DNA of 64,000 nt from Riptortus pedestris. Taxonomy: Eukaryota > Arthropoda > Insecta > Hemiptera > Alydidae. Positions 1 through 10,574 of this stretch are shown one piece after another (the stretch's first letter is position 1; every line of letters starts with the position of its first letter). The notes below the pieces were generated by a model. That model did no database searches, was not told the DNA's origin, and was given only the letters and a program-made list of their open reading frames with translations. The stretch is taken from contig CM032228.1 in the NCBI GenBank assembly GCA_019009955.1, positions 228,326,001 through 228,390,000 on the forward strand, in the 5' to 3' direction. A program made the translations under genes and the position numbers.

Positions 1-1180
1 AACAGTGAAGAGAGCATAATTCTCAGCCGTAGGACTGAAACTATTTGGAGACAATTGCCATGAGAACTGTAAACGATGGTTTTTATTTTTTTTTAAATAC
101 TTATTCACGAACAGATTTCAATACTATGTTTTCAAGTATTAGTTTTCAGCCTACTAGGTTACGTTTTACGAAAGCTAACCAAAAGTCAACGAATCTAATG
201 AACAACAAAATTGTTTTTGTGATTTAAGGATTTGTTATTTCATTATTGCCTTTATATACATGAAAATTGATGATTTTTTCTTATTAGGGCAGTGAATATG
301 AGTCATCATCCGTTGCAACATAAAGCAGCAGCGGTCATGGTGAGTATCCCAGATACTTCGGTGTATTTGTATCTTCATCAGTTCTTCTACTGTGCCTTCT
401 TTCCATTTCTCTTCTTGCACGACACTCTTCGTTCTCAATGAAACCTTCTATAATCTGTTTCTATTTGTTGTTGAGTTGATACTTATTTGTGTATTATATG
501 TATTGCTACCTTCACACTTAAAGTAAATGTTTTACTACATACACTGAGAAGTTTAATCTATCAATTCAATAGTCAATGTGTCTTGGCATAGCTATTTCTT
601 AAAACCACCTGTTATGGTATATGTTACTATCACTGTTATCATATGTACAAGTCAATTCATCTTCCTATTTCTTGCTGAGTGTATAAACCCTGGTAGGTGG
701 TAATTGACTTCTTGATTCTCATTCAATCTGTTGTAAATAACCTTTCAGTTGGCCCTTAAACAGTTGTTCACTACATTTACAAATATTTACTGTTGTTTTC
801 CTTTTCTTTTACTATCAATTATGTTGAGAGTAGAGTTGACGAGTAGCCCATCCTTATTTTCACTCACTGTTATTTATTCCACAATTAGGTAAATGAAGAA
901 TGCATATTGTAGGTTTTCAAGAGATTGAGGTAGTGGAAACGAAGACAAAAATACCACTATGACAAGTAGACTTAAAAATTCTGCAACTGCCTTAACCCAG
1001 AAAGAAACACGTCATGGTTAAGATGGAGGCAACTCCAGGAAAGGTTGTGATATATTTAATCTTTTCTTTAAGGCTAAAATATATCGAGTTTTTTCAGAGT
1101 CAACAATTTACACAAAGAAAGCTATTTCAGTTTGTTTAAAAAAGGATCGCCCAAAAATTGGGCCAATGTGATTGCTTTGA
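1..1180. other. No recognisable feature
   Basis: AT-rich sequence without a convincing coding region, tRNA-like fold or match to the repeat families found elsewhere in the window. The short open frames here show no domain I recognise and have stop densities expected by chance. It may be intronic or intergenic. Confidence 0.5.
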
Positions 1181-1189
1181 AATTGAAAA

Positions 1190-1969
1190 AGTCCGTGACG
1201 CAGGGGCTGCGTAAACTAAGCAGATTTCCCATGTGAAGTTTTACAGTAGAGAAATTTGCATACTGGTAACACAATACCACCTTGATTAAATACAAACGGT
1301 AATGAGAAATCGTTAAGTTAATTAAAATAAATTCCCAACTGAAACGGCTTCTCAATTGTAAGAATAAGTTATATTTTAATAACTCAAATTTTAGTAGTCC
1401 AAGAACTAAAGAAGGGGGAGAGGCGGATGAACAGAACGTATTTGCATAAATCTCACAAAGCAACAAAGGTAAGGTAAGGTTAGAAGAAACTTCCACCTGA
1501 GCCGAGTAGTGACGGAAATGGCCGACCTAATCCGAACTATACTCGACCATAGACTTCATAAAAATGCAAATATCTCGGTTAATATTCCAGATAGAGAATA
1601 AATGTGTATAACAATATTTATAGTAAATTTAATGTCCAATAAGAGTGGTTCTATACAATTTTTCGGTCCGATGTATAATAACGGAGATATTTCGAAATTT
1701 CGAAATTCCCGCCTTCTAAACCCCCCTCCCTCTAGTCCAATTTCAGCCATTAACGAACTTAATCTGTCTTTTTACATAAAACGGTTAAATATCGAGTTTC
1801 GTAACGATCCAACAAAATTGCGACCGATATATATATATATATATTTTTTGAATGGACCTCATTTTCGTCATCTCCTGGGTTGGATCGATGGACATTTGAA
1901 GAAATTTTTTGAAAATCGCGTCATGAGTACGACCTCAATAGCCGATTTCCCTTAAGGGAAATCTGCTAA
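1190..1969 (-). mobile_element. Family A HINE-like element, copy A1 (complete)
   Basis: Complete copy, read on the minus strand. Its 3' end at about 1190 has GTCCGTGACGCAGGGGCTGC with the hairpin ACGCAG-GGG-CTGCGT, followed by the subterminal repeat AGCAGATTTCCC. Its 5' end at about 1969 has the palindrome GATTTCCCTTAAGGGAAATC and TGCTAA. A short TA tract lies at 1828-1842 and a C-run block (G-runs on the element strand) at about 1721-1736. There is no coding capacity, so it would depend on another element's replicase. The classification as a miniature Helentron is by structural analogy with DINE-1. Confidence 0.85.
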
Positions 1970-2044
1970 AAAAGTTATTCTTAAAAACTAATTCTTAATT
2001 ACTTGATTATCGATATGAAAAAAAAAGTCTTACATTATTTATTA

Positions 2045-2267
2045 TTATTATTTATTAACGTCCACTTTTTGCAACTAAGGCTAATTGGGACGGGTTATCT
2101 AAGGGTTACCACCCTTTTCTAGCCAGGGTGGGATTTTAGGATGTTATTTAATGAATTTCGTCACTAAATAATTTCCTTTCCCCAGACGAGAATCGAATTC
2201 GCCACTCTAGGTTTGCCATGTAAGATAAAGGTCAACGCTTTAACTCGCATGGCTAACCTGAGCCCCT
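2045..2267 (-). mobile_element. tRNA-derived SINE, copy S1
   Basis: Full-length SINE on the minus strand. Its head lies at about 2267 and its (TAA)n tail at about 2045. The copy is flanked by ATTATTTATTA at 2034-2044 and 2268-2278, an 11-bp apparent target duplication, although the tail's low complexity makes its edge uncertain. It includes the B-box-like GTTCGATTC (slightly changed here) and the conserved 3' half with CCACCCTGGCTAG. Confidence 0.85.
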
Positions 2268-2278
2268 ATTATTTATTA

Positions 2279-2640
2279 AGCTTTAAAAAAGTGGAAAATA
2301 AAGTTCTATTATTGATTTAACAGATTATTAACTAAATGTATCACATATTGACCGGCAAAAACTCACTGACTAATTTACCAACCCTGACTCTAATATTCAC
2401 ATCCAGTAGTTACAGTTAAAAAAATACGATTAATGACTATTCAATCAGCTTCACTGAGTAAATAGTGACTAATCACTGATAGCTAATCAACCACTTTCGG
2501 TAATGACTAACCGATCAGACTCAGTATTATTATTAATAATTAAGTAATGTGGATTAACCATATCAATACGGCGTGATTCTAATCAGTTTGTGGCCGCCTC
2601 ACTGATGATACAAGCCCTGAGTGGGGAGAATGGTAGATGA
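2279..2640. other. Unassigned spacer
   Basis: AT-rich sequence between a SINE and the LINE relic. It has several short words built on ACTAAT / CAATCA but no clean repeat unit and no coding signal. Confidence 0.4.
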
Positions 2641-2689
2641 GCAACGGATAAATGTAGCGATTAGGCAGTGGAAGCTGTGAAAAATATAA

Positions 2690-3275
2690 AAATCCCCCCA
2701 TCAAGTGACTTACAAAGAGATTATGAAGGGATTCGACAACCATCAAATCTAGACCAAGGGATATGAGTGGACATGGTGAGGGGTCTGTCCAGATGGATGC
2801 CGAGGCAGCAAATGGATCGGGAAAGGAGATGGAGATACCGTTGAGGGTAAAGGATTTGGGGATGTTGCCTTTCTTGGCAAAGGAGAAGATGAGAAGTATC
2901 GGTTTTGGACGGGTTGAAGAGCATGTTCAGGGTACAGAGATGGTCGGGTACTGATTGACGGGCGGATTCGGCTAGGGAAAGGGCGCGGGAGGAACACATG
3001 GAGGTGTAGTTGGATATCGTCAACGAAGCACCTGATCGGTGTACGCGGTGAATAGGAAGGGTGATAGTGCGGATCCTTGAGGGACTCCGTGACTTTGAGA
3101 GGGTAGGATTGTGATAGGGATTCGCTGACCCTTACTTGGAAGGTTCGGCCGTCTAGAAAGGAACAGAGCATTGCTACAAGTTGGGCGGGTCATCCATGAA
3201 CGTTTGGGATAGACAGGAGTTTGGCGTGGTCGACGGAGTAAAAGGCCTGAGTTAACTGTCTGAAATCTATAATCC
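2690..3275 (-). pseudogene. Non-LTR retrotransposon reverse transcriptase relic
   Basis: Minus-strand remnant of a LINE reverse transcriptase, recognised from ordered RT motifs in different frames. AFYSVDHAKLL (about 3214-3250) is the block preceding the palm. FLDGRTFQVRV (about 3140-3165) follows. HGVPQGSALSPFLF (about 3050-3095) is RT block 4. FVDDIQL (3007-3027) is the catalytic FADD/YADD box. FNPSKT (about 2905-2922) is the later conserved block. The first two and FVDD share a frame, block 4 is in a second and FNPSKT in a third, so at least three frameshifts are present, plus in-frame stops. It is dead as a coding gene. The motif order and wording suggest the Jockey/CR1 group, but the clade is an inference. 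GC content is clearly higher than the flanks. Confidence 0.85.
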
Positions 3276-3323
3276 CCTTATATAGTATCCGTCCAGGAGA
3301 AGACAGTACTGAGTAATTAAAGA

Positions 3324-4103
3324 AGTCCGCCACGCAGGGGCTGCGTAGACTAAGCAGATTTCCTACGGGAAGGTTTACAATAGATAGATCTACATACTGG
3401 TAACACCACCATGAATGTTAAGGCAATAAATACAAACGGTAAAAAGAAATCTTTCAGTAAATTTACATGTTAATCTAAAACGGAAAGCGTCGGCATTGTA
3501 AACAAACAAAGCAACCAACATCACTGAACAGACTTTCTAGAACGGAAAGATGAACAATTAATGAAATATATCTGAATATAACATATTAATTTTATTGAAA
3601 ACTACTTACTATATCTACTACTGTAAATTATAATGAATCAGACTCACAAGGTAAACCTAGCGAGTTCGATTCTTGCCTGAGCAAAGGAAATTATTTAGTG
3701 ACGAAATTCATTAAATAACGTCCTAAAATCCCACCCTGGCTAGAAAAGGGTGGTAACCTGTAGATAACCCGTCCCGATTAGCCTAAGTTGCAAAAAGTGG
3801 ACGTTAATAAATAATAATAATAAATGAATCAGAATAATTTTTATATTCAAGATAGAGAATAAATGTATATAACAATATTCATAGTACATTATATTTGCAA
3901 TAAAATTGGTTCTATACAATTTTTCGATCAGGCGAATAGTAAGAGATATTTCGAAATCCCCTCCCCCCTCTAAAGCCTCCATCCCACTGGTTACTTTCAG
4001 CCATTAACGAACTTGATCTTTCGTTTTAAATAAAACAATTAAATATCGAGTTTGGTAACGATACAACAATAATTATGGCCGCTGGAGCTGTAACAGAGAA
4101 ATA
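3324..4103 (-). mobile_element. Family A element, copy A2, split by a SINE
   Basis: The minus-strand family A copy starts at the hairpin end (GTCCGCCACGCAGGGGCTGC at 3325). It belongs to the subfamily with a distinctive internal stretch at about 3560-3630 that is shared with the copies ending at 25426 and starting at 60995. It is interrupted at 3643-3822 by a SINE and resumes at 3834. Its far end is lost near 4103, so the palindromic terminus and TA tract are missing. Confidence 0.8.
3643..3822 (+). mobile_element. 5'-truncated SINE, copy S2
   Basis: SINE inserted into family A copy A2, flanked by an exact 11-bp target duplication AATGAATCAGA at 3632-3642 and 3823-3833. The element begins at CTCAC inside the tRNA-related part, missing about 45 bp of the head, and ends in a TAA-rich tail. 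The copy at 59460 begins at exactly the same internal base. Confidence 0.92.
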
Positions 4104-4115
4104 TAACTAACAGGT

Positions 4116-4392
4116 ACTTGTTAAAATGACATGTGGAGTTGTTAGGGTTAATAGATAACCAAAAACTAAAATATGTAAATATTTTGTTTAATATTCAATA
4201 AAGAGAAAACACGTGCATAACAACATTTGTAGAGCATTACATTTTCAATAAGATTGGTTCCATACAATTTTTCGATCCGACGTATGGTAACGGAGACATT
4301 AAGCATTTTCGGAAACCCCATTTAAACCCCCTCCCACTGGTTACGATCAGACCAAAATTGCGATCGCTAGACCGTTAACGGACAAATATATT

Positions 4393-4430
<38 letters not shown>

Positions 4431-4531
4431 CTTGAACGGACCTCATTTTCGTAATATCCCAGGTAGGAAGAAAAATGTCGAAAATCGCGTCATGAGTACG
4501 ACCTCTATACCTTAAGGGAATCTGCTAATAT
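4116..4531 (-). mobile_element. Family A element, copy A3 (hairpin end missing)
   Basis: Minus-strand copy of a second subfamily, with 'AACAACATTTGTAGAGCATT' at about 4219. It carries a TA tract at about 4398-4428 and the conserved block CGCGTCATGAGTACGACCTC. It ends in a decayed palindrome and CTGCTAA at 4531. The GC-hairpin end is absent. It abuts copy A2, which probably reflects nested insertion followed by deletion. Confidence 0.8.
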
Positions 4532-6050
4532 GCTCAAAAAGACTCTTAAACGTAATTTTAATATCGTAATTAAGCTCGCAAATTGTTCAGTGCGTCGTCT
4601 TGGAGAGATATGAATATTATTATAAAAATATAATGAAGTCCACTTAGGAAACGAACCCAAAATGTGATAAAACTCTAAAAACTCCAGGTAAAAAATTTAA
4701 CATTTAACAACTCATAAGTAATATTCTGAATAATTTTGTGATAAATATAAGGCATTTTATGAATGGTGCTTGTAATGCAATCTCAGATTCGTTACATAAG
4801 TCCAGTTATGGTTTATCATGTCAGACATGAGATCTTCTTCTGATGGTTTATCAAACTATATGAAATTTTCCATTCTAGATATTTTAAGGAATGTAGATAG
4901 ACTACTGAAGATTGATTTTCTTTTGTTGGAGACATGTACTGTGGGCAGAATGTGCCCCATGGCCATTGTAAACCGCTATCCTAGTTTCACCAGGGCTAGA
5001 GTAAATAGGAAAGAAATAGGAGAAATTGAGAAACTATTCCACCATAAATTTCCCGCTGTTTGTGTAAAGTTTGGAACTCTGTTGTTGCTCGGGCAATTTC
5101 AGTTACTATAATATGGACTATAATCAAGTTTGGGGAGTATCGATGGGTTCGTAGATTGGTAGTTACTATAAATGGTCTATTATCGTGGGTTACTTTCAAA
5201 TTAGATTGCAATTTACCGACCCTGAACATTTAAACGTTATTTCCATATATATCTGTTCCATCTTCAATGAAACAGACGAAAGAAACCATACATTCTCTAA
5301 CCTTTCAAGAGGGCCCCGCATGGTGCTGCCATCTATGTGTCAGTCCTGGGAACTACCCAGCTCCAGCTGTTAGCAGAGAACAAAAAGCAGTAGAAGAAAA
5401 AAAGAGAAGTCAGTCTACTTCTTCTTGAGAGAGCACACGTTAATAAAAGAAGTATTTTTTATTGTTAATATGCCTCAAAACCATGGCTAATCAACTAGAA
5501 TTCAAGCCAAGGTGGGTGGCAGGAGAGAAGATATGGATGGAGAGAGAAATGAGGAGAAAAAGGGAATGAACAACCAGAAGAAACTCAACACATATCTTCA
5601 GCATCCTGTAACCTCTTAATTTATATATTTGCATTGTATAATTTATGGATTATCAAGCAACATTTTTTCAATAGACTCATTTGTTTTAACACCATATAAC
5701 CACATTCATACAGTCCACACTCTTTAATTGCAGCATTTGCATAAACCCAAATAGTGAGAGGGTAATCATTTCCAAATGAATTACACCATTACAGTATACA
5801 ATATCTCTTTTAAAAAGACATGAACCTCATCGTTTTTAACGTACACCATAAATGCCTTTGATTTACCGTAAGTAGAAAATACAATAGTCACTGTTGCACC
5901 CTATTTCTATGAATTGTACGATAATAATGAGCGTACTTAATGTCGAACCTTTATATTAACTGGAAGACCAACTGCGTTTCAAGAGACCATATCAAAATAC
6001 AATTGTGAGGGCCTACAGATTCGGGTGGTGTAACCTTAGCTTTGAGGATA
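4532..6050. other. No recognised gene
   Basis: Contains a 97-codon open frame at 4818-5111 (+) whose protein matches no family I know. The duplicated phrase GGTAGTTACTATAA-like sequence occurs around 5090-5170. AT-rich otherwise. I do not support a gene here. Confidence 0.4.
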
Positions 6051-6053
6051 AAA

Positions 6054-6942
6054 ATGTCCGCCACGCAGGGGCTGCGTTAACTAAGTAGATTTTCCCACGT
6101 GCGTTACGTATTTTCATTCATCTCAAAACGTAAAAGTCCAATGAGAACAATATTTGGTATTTACGCTTCAAATAAAGTGCTTCATAACGTAATAGCATAT
6201 TGTTGTCATATCTGTCGGTGTATACTGTCATCACTGGCTGATGGTCGAATACAGTTGGCAAGCGCTTTCTATGCAAAGGCACCATCATCAAGCCGTCTAG
6301 AGTTGTAGAGTACAGTCTAGAGTTACAGTACAACTCTTTCTAGACGGCTTGAAGATGGTGCCATCGCATCGAAAGTGCTTGCCAACTGTACTCGATCATC
6401 AGCCAGTAACGACGGTCTTCAATGTCAGATATGACAACAGTATCAACTATACTGGCGGGTCCAACGCTTTATTGGTTTTTATAGCATATTGTTAATATGA
6501 GGTGAGTAGAAGTGGCGGGTTACAAAAGGCCAAAAACTACAAAATGCAAATATCTCGGTTAATAATGAAGATAGTGATAAAACGATACATAACGGCATTT
6601 ATAGAATATTACATTTGCAATAAGATTGGTTCTATAAAATTTTTCAATCCAACTCACAATAACGGAGATATTAAAAATTTTCGAAATTCTCCACCTCTGA
6701 CCCTCCACCACCCTCCCTCCCCCTGGTCCAATTTCAGCCGTAAACGAACTTAATCTTTCTTTTTATATATAACAATTATATATCACGTTTGGCAGCGATA
6801 AGACTAAAATAGCGACCGCTAGAGTGGCAACAGACTAAAACTATTTTGAACGGACCTCATTTTCGTTATCTACTAGATTGGATCGATGGTCATTTGAAAA
6901 AAAAATTCGAAACTCACGTAATAGGCGAAATGTGCTAAAAGG
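6054..6942 (-). mobile_element. Family A element, copy A4, split by a hairpin insertion
   Basis: Minus-strand copy beginning at GTCCGCCACGCAGGGGCTGC (6057) and ending at GTGCTAA near 6941. The GC-hairpin end is intact, while the palindromic end is eroded. The internal TA tract is absent, with only TATATATAACAA remaining at about 6764. A 276-bp insertion at 6205-6480 interrupts it. Confidence 0.8.
6205..6480. mobile_element. Fold-back hairpin insertion with 13-bp target duplication
   Basis: The insertion is flanked by ATAGCATATTGTT at 6192-6204 and 6481-6493. Two arms of about 105 bp (about 6205-6316 and 6328-6440) are inverted copies of each other with scattered mismatches, separated by a loop of only about 12 bp. 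They share words such as CTGGCTGAT, ACAGTTGGCAAGC, GGCACCATC and AAGCCGTCTAGA. About 40 bp after the right arm has no partner and ends in GGTTTTT. I do not recognise the family, and it has no coding potential. Transcripts would form a long hairpin. Confidence 0.85.
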
Positions 6943-7227
6943 CATTCATCTCTACTCTTATGGATTTTTCTTATAGGCAGAGTACTTTCGGGGCAACCTG
7001 CGCCATATTCAGAGCTCAGTGACAGTTACAACACTGGTTAAATAATTCCATATTGAAAAAACATTAGGGACAATATAGTTGGCACAATTTAAAAAAAATA
7101 TATAATTAAACAGTTTAAAATTTGTCTAAATTTAAAAAAATACAGTTGGAACTTGTGCAGACTATAAAGACTAAAACTAAAGGATACGCTCACTCTAGCC
7201 ACATATAGACCAATCTAATTGCATATA

Positions 7228-7453
7228 TGGGGCTCAGGTTAGCCATGCGAGTTAAAGCGTTGACCTTTATCTCACATGGTAAACCTAGAGTGGCGAGTTC
7301 GATTCTTGCCTGGGCAAAGGAAATTATTTAGTGACGAAATTCATTAAATAACGTCCTAAAATCCCACCCTGGCTAGAAAAGGGTGGTAACCTGTAGATAA
7401 CCCGTCCCGATTAGCCTAAGTTGCAAAAAGTGGACGTAAATAAATAATAATAA
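7228..7453 (+). mobile_element. Full-length tRNA-derived SINE, copy S3 (reference copy)
   Basis: This 226-bp element has exact TAATTGCATATA duplications at 7216-7227 and 7454-7465. The head reads GGGGCTCAGGTTAGCCATGC. The B box GTTCGATTC sits in a T-arm-like GGCGAGTTCGATTCTTGCC. A tRNA-unrelated body follows (CCACCCTGGCTAGAAAAGGG, then ACCCGTCCCGATTAGCC), then a (TAA)n tail. The internal pol III promoter is tRNA-type. The tail implies mobilisation by a LINE that accepts TAA-type ends. The parent tRNA is not clear. Confidence 0.93.
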
Positions 7454-7465
7454 TAATTGCATATA

Positions 7466-7784
7466 GAAAGAGACATATGTTTAAAAAAAATATGATAAAA
7501 CATTAGAAATAAAAAAACATTAAAAATAAATAAGACCCTCTAAAGCTATGGTGATCTAACCCTGAGTTGGCCACTATTCAGTCATGACTTTCTGCAGGAT
7601 TTGGCTTTTTTTTAATCTGTTTATAAGCTCAGTTAAAAATATTAAAATTATATTATACCCAGCGGCTCCTCCTGTAAGAAGCAGGTGTTAAATGTAGCGA
7701 CGGAGAGAAGCTGAGAAGACGAGCATAACCAAGAAGCTAGCTGGTAGATACTGGGGGAATGTTAGGAGAAAAAATAAAATTTCC
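7466..7784. other. Unassigned spacer
   Basis: AT-rich sequence with no repeat family member or coding signal. A GC-richer patch at 7660-7745 does not resemble an RNA gene I know. Confidence 0.4.
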
Positions 7785-8166
7785 TACGTGCGTCACGTAT
7801 TTGCATTTTTCTCAAAACGTAGAAGAGCAATGAGAACTATATTTGGTATTTAGGCTTCAAATAATCTGCTTCACAATACGTGTATAACAGCTTATTGTTA
7901 ATATGACTTGAGTAGGTGTGGGGGTTTACTTAAAGTCGAAAACTAAAAAATTCAAATAATAATGAAGATAGTGAAAAGTCATACATAACAACATTTATAG
8001 AACATTACATTTCCAATAAGATTGGTTTTACACAAATTTTCGACCAGTCGCATAATAACGGAGAAGTTGCGAATTTTCTCTATTCCTCCCCTCTCACTGG
8101 TCCGTTTTAAGCCGTTAACTAACTTGAACTTCATTTTTACATAAATCGACCGCTAGAGCGGTAAGA

Positions 8167-8205
<39 letters not shown>

Positions 8206-8326
8206 GAACCGACCTCATTTTCTTCTCCTACTAGGTTGGATCGATGGACATTTGAGGAAATTTTTCGAAAATCGTGTCTTGAGTGCAACATCAACAGCTG
8301 GTTACCCTTGAGGGAAATATGCTAAA
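7785..8326 (-). mobile_element. Family A element, copy A5
   Basis: Minus-strand copy of the same subfamily as A3 and A4, recognised by the AACATTTATAGAACATTAC region. It has a TA tract at about 8168-8200 and ends in CCCTTGAGGGAAATATGCTAA at 8325. The GC-hairpin end is replaced by unrelated sequence at about 7785. Confidence 0.82.
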
Positions 8327-8475
8327 AGGAGAAATAAAGGGAGGGAGAACGGAAGACAGGAAAGGGAATGCAAAGGAAGAAAGTAAACTAATTAGTAGCA
8401 ATGGGGAGAAGGACTGTTCATTTAAACATTTCCTTCCTCATATAAGAAAAGAATAAGAAGATTAAGAGAATATAA

Positions 8476-8685
8476 TATCTTCTCTCTTGATATCTTTATT
8501 CTTCCTTCGTTTTGTTACATTTTCTTCTTCTTTATATTAACATCTTTTGTTAATCTTCTTGTCCTTCTCTTTGAACTTTAATTTTCTTCGCCTTATATAT
8601 TTGTTATCTTCTCTTGATTTCTTTATTCTTCCTTTGGTTTTTTACAATTTCTTCCTCTTTATATTAAGATCATTTATAATTCTTC
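8476..8685. repeat. Pyrimidine-rich direct repeat (two diverged units)
   Basis: Two units at about 8476-8558 and 8605-8685 align along their length. Both run TATCTTCTC, TTGATNTCTTTATTCTTCC, TTTCTTC, CTTTATATTAA. Spacing is about 129 bp. The strand is strongly biased to T and C. No function is apparent. Confidence 0.7.
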
Positions 8686-8825
8686 ACATTCTTTCCTTTA
8701 TTATCTCGATGCTGGTGCTAATATGAAAATTAAGATCTAGGTATTTTCAGCATTTTTTATTTCAATGCCAGGGGAATTTGAGAGATATCTGTAAGTTAAT
8801 TTTAGCTTGACTTGTTTTTTAAAGG

Positions 8826-8998
8826 AAGCACTATAGATTTTGATTGGTAGGTTTTAAATTTTAAGATTGTGCCAAAGTTTGAAATTTTTTACGTTAATGA
8901 GTAGGTATTTATTATTAAAACTGTCAGACAGAGGAAGTGATGGATTTTTTAAGCACTATAGATTTTGATTGGTAGGTTTTAAATTTTAAGATTGTGCA
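8826..8998 (+). repeat. 48-bp exact direct repeat beside family B copy B1
   Basis: The 48 bp at 8826-8873, beginning AAGCACTATAGATTTTGATT, recur at 8951-8998. The second unit ends immediately before family B copy B1 starts at about 9003. The 77 bp between the units are unrelated. Confidence 0.9.
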
Positions 8999-9002
8999 AG
9001 GT

Positions 9003-10494
9003 TATAACCTCTGTCTGTACATTGATTTTTTTCGCGAAATTTCACGATAACTTTTCGTTTCACATGTCATAGACACCATAGCTGCATTTTGTTTCTTTGG
9101 TGTCTGTTTGTTTGTTTGTTTCTTACCTTTTCACGCATAAACGGATGAACTGAATTTTATGAAACTTGGTATGTATATTACTACTAGCCCAACTTAGACT
9201 TTAGGCTATATTAATATTCTCTGAGACGAACAGGAGTGGGGGTTATAAGGGAGGCAAGAAATAAAAAATAGCGATATTTCGTTTCCTATTGGTTTTTCGG
9301 CAAATACGCACATAACAAAAGTTATTTATTTTGTTATTTAGAGTAACTTTTGTCATATACTGAAGCATAAATGCGTTATACGCTAAACATTATAGCGGGA
9401 GGCAACAATTTTATTTGGCACAAAAAACTCAACCGAACTAAATAAAATTCGGTATGTGTATTAGCACTAACGTCGTCATTATAATGAGCCATACCAACAT
9501 TATTAGGGACGGGCAAGAGTGGGGGTTATAAGGGAGGCCTGAAATTAAAAATAGCTATATTTCGTTTCCTATTGGGATTTCGGTAAATATGCACATAAGA
9601 GTAGTTGTTTATTTTGTAATTTAGAGTAACTGTTATTATATGCGCTTTTGCCGTATGCGGAAGTATAAATGAGTTATCCGCTAAAAACTATAGCGGGACT
9701 CCACAATTTTATTTGGCACAAAAGACTCAACCGAACTAAACCAAACTTGGTATGTGAATTAGTACTACCGACTTCCTTATAATAAGCTATACTAACATTT
9801 CTAGCGACGGGCAGGAGTGGGGGTTATAAGGGAGGCCTGAAATTAAAAATAGCGATATTTCGTTTCCTATTGCTTTTTCAGCAAATATGCACATAACAAA
9901 AGTTGTTTATTTTGTTATTTAGAGAAACTTTTTTTGTATACACTATCGTCGTATACCGAAGTTAAAGGCGTTATACGCTAAAAATTATAGCGGGAGTCAA
10001 CAATTTTATTTGGCACAAAAGACTCAACCGAACTAAACCAAACTCGGTATGTGCATTAGTACTAACGCCTTCCCTATAAGGGATATTATAAGGGATGCCT
10101 GAAATTAATAATAGTGATTTCCTATTGGGGTTTCGGCAAATGTTCACATAACAAAAGTTGCTTATTTTGTTATTTAGAGAAATTTGTTCAACACTTCTTT
10201 TCTTTGTGAACTACCAGGTACCTCACCTTAAAAAATTAATTCAAATGTATTTCAATATGTTCTCCTTAATAATTCAAATCTATGCATAATGCACAGGAAA
10301 CGGGAAATAATGACAATATGGAGGGCAGTGAAGTCTTACATAAAAAATTAATTTTATTGAAACGATGGGTATTAACCCTAAACACTGGGACGGGTAGTTT
10401 TCAAAATATTGTGCAAAGTAAAGCCTTACCAAAAAAATATCATCACCATTCAGCCTCTAATCAATTCCCGCGCGAAGCCGGGTATCTGAGCTAG
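9003..10494 (+). mobile_element. Family B Helitron-like element, copy B1
   Basis: The element begins TAACCTCTGTCTGTACATTG and carries a GTTT microsatellite at about 9105-9120. It then has at least three tandem internal units of about 300 bp, each running from GCAAATATGCACATAAC through CCAAACTCGGTATG and GGAGTGGGGGTTATAAGGGA. It ends CCCGCGCGAAGCCGGG, 8 bp, then CTAG|T at 10491-10495. The 3' hairpin followed by CTRR-T is the canonical Helitron terminus. The stem is slightly damaged here. There is no Rep/helicase coding sequence, so it is non-autonomous. Confidence 0.85.

Positions 10495-10566
<72 letters not shown>
10495..10566. repeat. Compound (TA)n(CA)n(TA)n microsatellite
   Basis: A TA tract, then about 11 CA repeats, then another TA tract, directly abutting the CTAGT end of B1. 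The remains of a family A element follow. Confidence 0.95.
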
Positions 10567-10574
10567 AAATCTGT

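Noticed and set aside
1602..1955. 117-codon frame that looks conserved at 43467-43769
   Set aside because: Both are the same family A segment in different copies. The frame is broken in most other copies, so it is not under coding constraint.
4818..5111. 97-codon frame starting MSDMRSSSDG
   Set aside because: No recognised domain, no splice context, and length not exceptional for 64 kb of DNA.
7228..7320. Possible functional tRNA gene
   Set aside because: Although a B box and T-arm-like sequence are present, the acceptor and anticodon stems do not pair and the sequence continues into a SINE body.
10495..10566. CRISPR-like or satellite array
   Set aside because: Simple dinucleotide microsatellite. 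No spacers or higher-order unit.
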